Source of the DNA: Arcticimaribacter sp965277835
Lineage (GTDB): Bacteria; Bacteroidota; Bacteroidia; Flavobacteriales; Flavobacteriaceae
NCBI GenBank assembly: GCA_965277835.1
Contig: OZ255841.1
Coordinates: 2,118,106-2,182,105 of the forward strand
DNA length: 64,000 nt
Direction: 5' to 3'
The stretch's first letter is position 1. The number at the start of each line of letters is the position of its first letter. Both the position numbers and the translations under genes were made by a program. The notes beneath the pieces are model-generated. The model saw only the letters and a list, made by a program, of their open reading frames with translations. It ran no database searches and was not told where the DNA came from. Of this stretch, positions 54,998 to 62,460 are shown in pieces.

Positions 54998-55417
54998 TTA
55001 ATTGATATACGTTTCTATAAAATTTTTACAATACGTTTTAATTTCGTTACGGGTATTTCTAAAAGCTGTTTCAATTTCTTCTTCGTTTCCTTTTAGTTTT
55101 GATGGGTCAGTAAAATTATGATGCAATTTTTTAATTACATTACCTGTGAAAATAGGGCAATTTTCAGCAGCATGGTCACAGACTGTGAGTATAAAATCGA
55201 AAGAAATATCTTGGTAATCCGAAATTAAATTTGAAGTGTTTTTTGAAATATCAATATCTATTTCTTTCATTGTTTTAATCGCACGGGGGTTTACACCATG
55301 AGTTTCGATACCAGCACTATAAACGTCAATTTTAGTGTTCCCAAAAAATTCCATAAACCCATGAGCTATTTGGCTTCGACATGAGTTTCCTGTACAAATA
55401 ATTAGTAGTTTTTTCAT
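54998..55417 (-). CDS. Arsenate reductase, thioredoxin-coupled (LMW phosphatase fold)
   Basis: This 139-residue protein has the P-loop CTGNSCRS (Cys8, Arg14; CX5R). A second pair of cysteines, Cys80 and Cys87 in VCDHAAENC, has the seven-residue spacing of the Cys82/Cys89 pair in pI258 ArsC. This pair distinguishes thioredoxin-coupled arsenate reductases from protein tyrosine phosphatases. It lies 16 bases after the 2-hydroxyacid dehydrogenase gene in the same direction. There is no ars operon nearby, so it looks like a chromosomal stand-alone copy. Confidence 0.85.
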   Translation of the reverse strand: MKKLLIICTGNSCRSQIAHGFMEFFGNTKIDVYSAGIETHGVNPRAIKTMKEIDIDISKNTSNLISDYQDISFDFILTVCDHAAENCPIFTGNVIKKLHHNFTDPSKLKGNEEEIETAFRNTRNEIKTYCKNFIETYIN

Positions 55418-55433
55418 TTAGAGTAAGTTTAAA

Positions 55434-56387
55434 TTAAGTTATTTTATTACCAAAATCAGCAATAATTTTATTTGATATAATTTGCGATAATTTTATATGA
55501 CTTTCCATAGTCAATCCTGCAACGTGAGGGCTTAGAAGCACCTTATTTGAGTTTAATAAATAAGAAAAACTAGCATTATCTTTTTGAGACTCAAATATAT
55601 TTTCGAAAGAGCTACTTTCATATTCTAAAACATCTAGACCTGCTCCTAAAATTTTTCCAGACTTTAACCCATCTACTAAGTCCTTTGTACTAACAGCACT
55701 ACCTCGGGCGGTGTTAATTAACCAAAAATTGCGTTTCATTTGCATTATAAATTTATGATTAATCATACCCTTTGTTAGTTTAGTTTGTGGTGTGTGTAGG
55801 CTTAAAACGTCTGCTGTGCTTTGGAGTTCTTCTAAAGATACTGAAGAGGCATACTTGTCAGATTGTAAGGGAAGTATATCATAGAAAACAACTTTTTTAA
55901 TATCAAAACCATATAGTTTTTTAGCAAAACTTTTACCCATATTACCGTATCCAATAATTCCTATGGTTTTTCCTTCGAGTTCTATACCTCTATGCTCTTC
56001 TCTTAACCAATTTTTATTTCTAACACTTTGGTCTGCTCTATTAAGTTTGTTAAATAATGAAAGTAACATTCCAAGGGCGTGTTCTCCTACAGCGTTACTA
56101 TTGCCTAGTGGAGCAGAAAAAAGTTTAATCCCCATTGTTTTAGTCATTGGTTGGTCTATGTTTTCTAGACCAGCGCCTACTCTTCCTATGAATTTAAGGT
56201 TACTAGCGTTTTTTAAAAAAGCAGCGTCAATAGAAAACCTACTTCGAATAATTAGCCCGTCATATTGTTCTATTTGTTCAAGTATTTCTTCTTTGGTTTG
56301 TGTATATGCTAGGGTATTTTCAAATCCTGCTTGAGTTAATTTTTCTAAAAGTATAGGATGATTTTTATCAATATGTAGCACTCTCAT
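55434..56387 (-). CDS. D-2-hydroxyacid dehydrogenase (phosphoglycerate dehydrogenase-like)
   Basis: This 317-residue NAD-dependent dehydrogenase has the Rossmann motif GIIGYGNMG. Catalytic Arg is in NTARGSAV, Glu in LDVLEYESS, and His in LSPHVAGLT. The length matches short SerA-like enzymes without ACT domain. It could be phosphoglycerate dehydrogenase of serine synthesis or another member of the family, and no serC/serB gene is next to it. It is separated from mgtE by only 10 bases and probably belongs to the same transcript. Confidence 0.88.
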   Translation of the reverse strand: MRVLHIDKNHPILLEKLTQAGFENTLAYTQTKEEILEQIEQYDGLIIRSRFSIDAAFLKNASNLKFIGRVGAGLENIDQPMTKTMGIKLFSAPLGNSNAVGEHALGMLLSLFNKLNRADQSVRNKNWLREEHRGIELEGKTIGIIGYGNMGKSFAKKLYGFDIKKVVFYDILPLQSDKYASSVSLEELQSTADVLSLHTPQTKLTKGMINHKFIMQMKRNFWLINTARGSAVSTKDLVDGLKSGKILGAGLDVLEYESSSFENIFESQKDNASFSYLLNSNKVLLSPHVAGLTMESHIKLSQIISNKIIADFGNKIT

Positions 56388-56397
56388 AATGTATAAC

Positions 56398-57762
56398 TCA
56401 AAAATCTAAAAAGGTTTGTGCAATATAAAAAAACAGAAAAATCCCAAAAATATCATTAGAGGTTGTTATAAATGGTCCTGTGGCGATTGCAGGGTCAATA
56501 CCTCGTTTATCGAGAATTATAGGTACAAAAGTTCCAATTAGTGCAGCAATAATAATAACCACCATCATTGATGCCGCAACAGTGAAACTTAGAGCAAGGT
56601 CTTGGTTAATAATAACTCCGAAAAGAATTAAAACAACGGATAAGAAAAACCCATTGATTAAGCTTAAACCAATTTCTTTTAAAAGACGACTAAGTAAAGA
56701 GCCTCTGATAACATCGTTAGCTAGCCCTTGAACAATAATTGCTGAAGATTGGACTCCAACATTTCCTGCCATTGCTGCAATAAGTGGAGTATAGAAAAAT
56801 AAACTTCGTAGGGTTGGTTGATTCATTACCTCTTCGAAGTCTTTTAATATAAAGACACTACCTAAACCTCCAATTAATCCTAAGAAAAGCCAAGGTAGTC
56901 TAGCTTTTGTTAATTGTAATATACTATCATTAGCTTCAACATCATTCGAAATACCCGCTGCTAATTGATAGTCTTTATCGGCCTCTTCTTTTATTACATC
57001 AACAATATCGTCAATTGTAATTCGCCCGAGTAACTCCATGTCGTTATTTACTACGGGAATGGCTTCTAAGTCATATTTAGACATAATTTTAGCAACATCT
57101 TCAATATTGTCATCAACATTTACATAATCAACTTTTGGAGTATATATATCTTTAATTGTTGCTTTTGATTTTGCAGTAAGAAGGTTTTTTAATGACAACC
57201 TGCCAATAAGTTTATTTTTATTTGTTACGACATATATAGAATGAACTCGAGTTACTTGTTCTGCCTGTACCCGCATTGCATTAACACATTTAAGGATGCT
57301 TAAATCTTCTTCAACCTTAACAAGCTCTTTAGCCATTAATGCACCTGCTGTATTTTCATCGTAGGTAAGTAACTCTCGAATGTCTTCAAGGTGCTTAGTG
57401 TCCGAAATTTCGGACATTACTTTTTCTTGGCGTTCTTCTGGTAATTCTGCAATGAGGTCAGCAGCGTCATCTGTGTCTAAAACCTCTAATTCTTCAGCAA
57501 TTTCTTTTGCAGATAATTGTTTCAGAATTTTTTCCCTGAGTTCTTCATTAATTTCAGCAAGCGCATCTGCTGTTTGTTCACTATTTAAAAGTTTAATGAG
57601 ATAAACAGCATCTTCAAGCGATAAATTTTCAGCAACTTCGGCAATGTCAGCATAATGAACGTTTGCCAATTGGCGAATTAACTTTTTGTCTGCACGTTTT
57701 TTTACAAGCGACTCAATTTTCTCAAAAGTAATATTGTCAAAATGAGGTGCTGCCATTTTCAA
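56398..57762 (-). CDS. mgtE: Magnesium transporter MgtE
   Basis: This is a Mg2+ channel of 454 residues. It has an N-terminal superhelical domain (about 5-130; LPEERQEKVMSEI), tandem CBS domains (about 135-260; LEAIPVVNNDMELLGRITIDDIVDV) that sense Mg2+, a plug helix, and five membrane segments. AGNVGVQSSAIIVQGLA lines the pore. The start overlaps rsmA by 26 bases if the first ATG is used; the third codon is also ATG. All domains are present, so it should be functional. Confidence 0.94.
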   Translation of the reverse strand: MKMAAPHFDNITFEKIESLVKKRADKKLIRQLANVHYADIAEVAENLSLEDAVYLIKLLNSEQTADALAEINEELREKILKQLSAKEIAEELEVLDTDDAADLIAELPEERQEKVMSEISDTKHLEDIRELLTYDENTAGALMAKELVKVEEDLSILKCVNAMRVQAEQVTRVHSIYVVTNKNKLIGRLSLKNLLTAKSKATIKDIYTPKVDYVNVDDNIEDVAKIMSKYDLEAIPVVNNDMELLGRITIDDIVDVIKEEADKDYQLAAGISNDVEANDSILQLTKARLPWLFLGLIGGLGSVFILKDFEEVMNQPTLRSLFFYTPLIAAMAGNVGVQSSAIIVQGLANDVIRGSLLSRLLKEIGLSLINGFFLSVVLILFGVIINQDLALSFTVAASMMVVIIIAALIGTFVPIILDKRGIDPAIATGPFITTSNDIFGIFLFFYIAQTFLDF

Positions 57763-58522
57763 ATCTTTGAGTTAATGCTATAAAATCGTCTCCTGAGAGT
57801 TTTTCTGGGCGAAGCCCAAAGATAACATCTTCTGTATTAATATCAGATGTTAGTAATGTTTTTAAACTGTTACGAATGGTTTTTCGTCTTTGTTGAAAGC
57901 TTAATTTGACAATTTTGAAGAGCAATTTTTCATTACAATTGAGCGTATATTCTTCTTTTCTTTTAAGAGTAATTACCCCAGAATCTATTTTGGGGGGTGG
58001 ATTAAATACATTTGGAGGAACAGTAAATAGATATGTAGCCGAGTAGAAAAGTTGAACCAAAACCGAAAGAATACCATACTTTTTTGATCCAGGTAACTCA
58101 CAAATTCTTTCGCCAACTTCTTTTTGGAACATTCCTACGAAAAAAGGAATTTGATTTCGATGCTCAATGGTTTTAAAAACAATTTGAGTAGATATATTGT
58201 ACGGGAAATTACCAATAATAGCAAAAGGTGTGCTGTTGAATATAGATGAGATATCAAATTTCAAAAAATCATCTTCAATAATATTATGTTCTAAATGGGG
58301 GTATTTCTTTTTAAGAAAACTAACAGACTCACGGTCAATTTCAATAAGATATACGTTATTGTTAGTGTGAGGTAAATACTGAGTTAGTACCCCCATCCCA
58401 GGTCCAATTTCTAGGACTTTAGAATAGTTTTCAAAATTAAGTGTGTTTGCTATTTTAGATGCAATATTAAGATCTTTTAAAAAGTGTTGACCCAACTTTT
58501 TTTTAGCACGAACGACTTTCAT
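57737..58522 (-). CDS. rsmA: 16S rRNA dimethyladenosine transferase RsmA (KsgA)
   Basis: RsmA dimethylates two adjacent adenosines near the 3' end of 16S rRNA in late small-subunit assembly. The protein has 261 residues. The N-terminus KKKLGQHFLKD is typical, the SAM-binding loop is VLEIGPGMGVLTQYL, and the catalytic motif is IGNFPYNIST. The C-terminal QQRRKTIRNSLK is conserved. It overlaps the DUF4286 gene by 4 bases, and its end overlaps mgtE. Confidence 0.95.
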   Translation of the reverse strand: MKVVRAKKKLGQHFLKDLNIASKIANTLNFENYSKVLEIGPGMGVLTQYLPHTNNNVYLIEIDRESVSFLKKKYPHLEHNIIEDDFLKFDISSIFNSTPFAIIGNFPYNISTQIVFKTIEHRNQIPFFVGMFQKEVGERICELPGSKKYGILSVLVQLFYSATYLFTVPPNVFNPPPKIDSGVITLKRKEEYTLNCNEKLLFKIVKLSFQQRRKTIRNSLKTLLTSDINTEDVIFGLRPEKLSGDDFIALTQRFENGSTSF

Positions 58523-58833
58523 TGAATTGCTGCTATTTGCTCTAGTTCGGTTCTAAATGAAAGAATTTTATCTCCAAACTTTTTAACAGCATTTTTTCTC
58601 AATAGTGTAGCATCTTCTTTTAGGTAAGCGTCGAATGCAGAACGATTTTTGCAATGATATTGAGCGGCATAACTTCGCCCTTTAGAACTATCTTCTGTAA
58701 CTACTTTAAGTAACAATATTTTTATAAACTTCCCAGTCGCCATCATTTCTGGCATATGCGTATTGTTCATCCAATCAATCCATTGAGTTTCAATGGAGGG
58801 TTCAACATGTGTAGTGACATTATATATTAACAT
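58519..58833 (-). CDS. DUF4286 family protein
   Basis: This 104-residue cytosolic protein begins MLIYNVTTHVEPSIETQWIDWM and has the conserved HMPEMMATGKF and YAAQYHCKNRSAFDAYL segments. The pattern suggests a small ferredoxin-like alpha/beta fold. The function is unknown. It starts 9 bases after serS and overlaps rsmA by 4 bases. This serS-DUF4286-rsmA-mgtE order looks like one operon. Confidence 0.85.
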   Translation of the reverse strand: MLIYNVTTHVEPSIETQWIDWMNNTHMPEMMATGKFIKILLLKVVTEDSSKGRSYAAQYHCKNRSAFDAYLKEDATLLRKNAVKKFGDKILSFRTELEQIAAIQ

Positions 58834-58842
58834 TGAAGATTT

Positions 58843-60114
58843 TTATGAAATTATTTCAAAACCAGTATAGGGGACTAATGCTTTAGGTATTTTTATTCCA
58901 TTTGGCGTTTGATTATTTTCTAATAACCCTGCTAACACACGGGGGAGTGCCAATGAACTTCCATTTAGAGTGTGAACCAAATGTTTTTTACCTTCCTTAT
59001 TTTTATAGCGCAGCTGTAATCGTTCTGACTGAAAACTTTCGAAGGTAGAAACTGAGCTTATTTCAAGCCATTTGTCTTGTGCGGTTGAAAAAATTTCAAA
59101 GTCATACGTTAGGGCAGAGGCAAACCCTAAGTCGCCACCACATAAACAAAGTATTCTATAGGGAACTTCAAGTTCTATGAGAATAGATTTGACATGATTT
59201 ATCATTTCTTCTAAAGCAATACGAGAACGTTCTTGGGTTTCTAGGCGAACTATCTCAACTTTATCAAATTGATGCAAACGATTTAATCCTCGAACATTTG
59301 CGCCATAGCTTCCAGCTTCCCTCCTAAAACAAGGCGTGTATGCTGTTAAGCAAATAGGGAGCTGTTTTTCTTCTAAGAGCCTGCCTCTATAAATATTAGT
59401 TAGAGGTACTTCGGAAGTTGGAATTAAATATAAATCATCTATACCGACATGATACATTTGCCCTTCTTTGTCTGGAAGTTGCCCTGTACCATATCCAGAT
59501 GCTTCGTTTACTAAAAGAGGTACTTGTATTTCTTTATATCCTGCCGTAATATTTTTATCTAAAAAATAATTAATTAATGCACGTTGTAGCCGCGCACCTT
59601 TTCCCTTATATACGGGAAATCCTGCACCTGTAATTTTATTTCCAAGTTCAAAATCAATTAGGTCATATTTTTTGGCGAGTTCCCAATGCGGAAGTGCTTC
59701 TGAAGAAAGTGAAGGGATAGTACCTCCACGTTCTGTTTCGATGTTATCATTTTCGGAAACTCCTTTAGAAACAGCTTCTAAGGGAACATTAGGAATTTGG
59801 AGCCGTATAGAAGTTAAAGATTGTTCTGTTTGGTGCAAATGTTCTTGCAGCTCTTTGGAGTTTATCTTTAACTCGGCGGAACGCTCTTTTAAAGCTTGTG
59901 CTTCTTTTCCCTTACCATTTTTAAATAATTGTCCTACTTTTTTAGCAAGTTCATTTGCTTCTGCAAGTTGTTGGTCTAAACTTGTTTGAGTTTTTCTTCG
60001 GTCATCATCAAGCTCTAATAATTGGTTTATAAGACCAATGTCGGTAAAGTTTCTTTTTTCCAGAGCTTTAATAACAGCGTCCTTATTTTCTCTGAGATGT
60101 TTTAAATGTAGCAT
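58843..60114 (-). CDS. serS: Serine-tRNA ligase
   Basis: This enzyme charges tRNA-Ser and tRNA-Sec. It has 423 residues from the ATG at 60114; the earlier in-frame start (60126) adds four residues and lies closer to the promoter box. The N-terminal antiparallel coiled-coil arm (about 25-100) contacts the tRNA. Class II motif 2 is FRREAGSYGANVRGLNRLHQF, and motif 3 is LNGSSLALPRVLAGLLENNQ. It heads the leftward operon with DUF4286, rsmA and mgtE. Confidence 0.96.
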   Translation of the reverse strand: MLHLKHLRENKDAVIKALEKRNFTDIGLINQLLELDDDRRKTQTSLDQQLAEANELAKKVGQLFKNGKGKEAQALKERSAELKINSKELQEHLHQTEQSLTSIRLQIPNVPLEAVSKGVSENDNIETERGGTIPSLSSEALPHWELAKKYDLIDFELGNKITGAGFPVYKGKGARLQRALINYFLDKNITAGYKEIQVPLLVNEASGYGTGQLPDKEGQMYHVGIDDLYLIPTSEVPLTNIYRGRLLEEKQLPICLTAYTPCFRREAGSYGANVRGLNRLHQFDKVEIVRLETQERSRIALEEMINHVKSILIELEVPYRILCLCGGDLGFASALTYDFEIFSTAQDKWLEISSVSTFESFQSERLQLRYKNKEGKKHLVHTLNGSSLALPRVLAGLLENNQTPNGIKIPKALVPYTGFEIIS

Positions 60115-60136
60115 AGACTTAATCAATAAAGTATTA

Positions 60137-60144
60137 CAAAGATA
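60137..60144 (-). promoter_or_regulatory. -7 promoter box (TATCTTTG on the - strand) for serS
   Basis: TATCTTTG fits TAnnTTTG and lies 22 bases before the serS ATG, in the 51-base gap after ribF. Confidence 0.5.
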
Positions 60145-60165
60145 TTATTTTAGTCTTTTAAGGAA

Positions 60166-60909
60166 TTAATTTTCAGACTTAAAAAGAGCAATACACTTTT
60201 CTTTATCTCTTATAAGTTGCTGTTTAAGTTTCTCTAAAGAATCAAATTTTTGTTCTTCTCGGATTTTACTTAAAATTTCAATAGTTAATTCTTGATTATA
60301 TAGGTCCATATCAAAATCAAAAAAATGTACTTCTATAGATATAGAGGCGCCACCCAAAGTAGGGCGAATACCAATATTCATCATACCAAAAGTTAGTTTA
60401 TTTTTAATTATTGATTGAATTTGATACACTCCGTTCGGAGGAATAAGTTTATATTCTTCTTTAATTTGAATGTTTGCAGTAGGGAAATTTAGTGTTCTTC
60501 CAATTTCTGAGCCTTTTATAACAGTGCCACTAAGTTTAAAAGGGCGGTTTAAATAGCGCGAAACATTTTTGATATTTCCATTAAGTAGGGCTTCGCGAAT
60601 TTTAGTAGAACTAATATTTATTGAGGCTACTTCTTGAGCAGAAATTTCTTCTACTTCAAAATTATAGATGACCCCATATTGTTTTAAGTCTTTTATAGAA
60701 GCCTCCCTATTTCTTCCAAACTTATGGTTATAACCAATTATTACTTTTGATACTTTGAATACATTAACCAAAATGTCGCGTGTAAACTCTAAAGACGTTA
60801 ATCTTGAAAATTCTTTAGAAAAGGGGTGAATAACTAAAACATCGACTCCTAAAGAACTTAAAATCTGCTCTTTTTCTTTTAGCGTGTCAATTAGTTTGAT
60901 ATTACTATC
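60166..60909 (-). pseudogene. ribF: Riboflavin kinase/FMN adenylyltransferase, 5'-truncated by the repeat tract
   Basis: RibF makes FMN and FAD. The reading frame continues well upstream of the first TTG codon (60771) through IKLIDTLKEKEQILSSLG and DVLVIHPFSKEFSRL, which are conserved RibF sequence, up to DSN at about 60909. Then the repeat begins, and an in-frame TAG appears at 60922-60924. About 247 residues remain of a usual ~310. The lost N-terminus would hold the GTFDGVHxGH nucleotidyltransferase motifs. The flavokinase domain (about the last 125 residues, with GRTLNFPTANI) is complete. As seen, no start codon gives a whole enzyme. Truncation is either real, or made by a misjoin at this point. 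Confidence 0.85.
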
Positions 60910-60910
60910 T

Positions 60911-61350
60911 TCTTCTCCTATCTATTCCTACCTTCTCCTATCTTCTTCTATCTTCTCCGGTCTACTCCTATCTTCTCCTATCTTCTCCTGTCTAGTCCTA
61001 TCTACTCCTATCTTCCCCTATCTTCCCCTATCTCCTCCTCTCTTCTCCTATCTTCTCCTACCTAGTCCTATCTTCTCCTATCTATTCCTATCTTCTCCTA
61101 TCTTCTACCATCTTCTCAGCTCTACTCCTATCTTCTCCTATCTTCTCCTACCTTCTCCTATCTTCCCCTATCTTCTCCTATCTTCTCCTATCTTCTCCTA
61201 TCTCCTCGTATCTTCTCCTATCTAGTCCTATCTTCTCGTATCTTCTCCTATTTTCCCCAATCTCCTCCTCTCTTCTACTATCTTCCCCTATCTAGTCCTA
61301 TCTTCTCCTATCTTCTCCTATCTACTCCTATCTTCTCCTATCTTCTTCTA
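60911..61350. repeat. Decamer block: 44 ten-base units in strict register
   Basis: From 60911 to 61350 the sequence divides into consecutive ten-base units of consensus TCTTCTCCTA without any insertion or deletion. Variants differ only by substitutions, such as TCTAGTCCTA, TCTACTCCTA, TCTTCCCCTA and TCTATTCCTA, some of which recur. Register is first lost at about 61356, where TTC insertions begin. Confidence 0.92.
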
Positions 61351-62460
61351 CCTTCCCCTTCTATCTTCTCCTTCTTCTATCTTCTCCTTCTTCTATCTTC
61401 TTCTATCTTCTCCTTCTTCTGAATCTTCTCCTTCTTCTATCTTCGCCTGCTTTTATCTTCTCCTTCTTCTATCTTCTCCTTCTATCTTCTTCTTTCTTCT
61501 TCTATCTTCTCCTTCTTCTATCCTCTCCTTCTATCTTTTCCTATCTTCTCCTTCTATCTTCTCCTTCTATCTCCTTCCTCTATCTTCTCCTATCTCCTTC
61601 CTCTATATTCTCCTGCTGTCTTCTTCCTCTATCTCCTTCTTCTATATTCTCCTTCTTCTATCTTCTCCTTCTTCTATCTTCTTCTTCTTCTACCTTCCTC
61701 TATCTTCTCTTATCTTCTCGTTCTTCTATCTTCTCCTTCTTCTAAATCTTCTCCTTCTTCTATCTTCTCCTTCTTCTATCTTCTCCTGCTTCTATCTTCT
61801 CCTTCATCTATCTTCTCCTTCCTCTATCTTCATTCCATTTTCTCCATCTTCTATCTTCTCCTTCTCCTTCTTCTACCTTCCTCTATATTCTTTTATCTCC
61901 TCCTTCTATCTTCTCCTATCTTCTCCTTCTTCTATCTTCTCCTTCTATCTTCTCCTTCTTCTAAATATTCTCCTTCTTCTACATCTTCTCCTTCTTCTAT
62001 CTTCTCGTGCCTCTATCTTCCCCTCATTCCATTTTCTCCATCTTCTATCTTCTCCTTCTCCTTCTTCTACCTTCCTCTATCTTCTTCTATCTCCTCCTTC
62101 TATCTTCTCCTATCTTCTCCTTCTTCTATCTTCTCCTATCTTCTCCTTCTTCTAAATATTCTCCTTCTTCTACATCTTCTCTCTTCTTCTGTCTTCACCT
62201 ATCTTCTATCTTCTCCTTCATCTATCTTCTCCTTCCTCTATCTTCCCCTCATTCCATTTTCTCCATCTTCTATCTTCTCCTTCTCCCTCTTCTATCTTCC
62301 TCTATCTTCTTCTATCTCCTCCTTCTATCTTCTCCTGTCTTCTCCTTCTTCTATCTTCTCCTTCTAACTTCTCCTTCTTCCAAATATTCTCCTTCTTCTA
62401 CATCTTCTCTCTTCTTCTATCTTCACCTATCTTCTATCTTCTTCTATCTTCCCCTAGGTT
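61351..62460. repeat. Mixed block with 16-base units and a ~200-base higher-order repeat
   Basis: Units with one or two extra TTC predominate (CTTCTTCTATCTTCTC type). A distinctive marker, CATTCCATTTTCTCCATCTT, recurs at 61831, 62025 and 62250, that is at spacings of 194 and 225 bases. Similar flanks follow each copy, including AAATATTCTCC after the later two. This is a higher-order repeat with three diverged copies. Confidence 0.8.

Noticed and set aside
1..60165. Prophage, integrative element, insertion sequence or tRNA/rRNA genes
   Set aside because: I found no integrase, transposase, phage structural gene, terminal inverted repeats or recognisable tRNA/rRNA sequence; the gaps between genes are all short.
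60884..61225. Open reading frame on the + strand encoding a near-perfect decapeptide repeat (YLLLSSPIFS)
   Set aside because: It is the inevitable product of a ten-base repeat read in three frames without stops; it has no signals, no homology and begins in the ribF junction. It is an artefact of low complexity.
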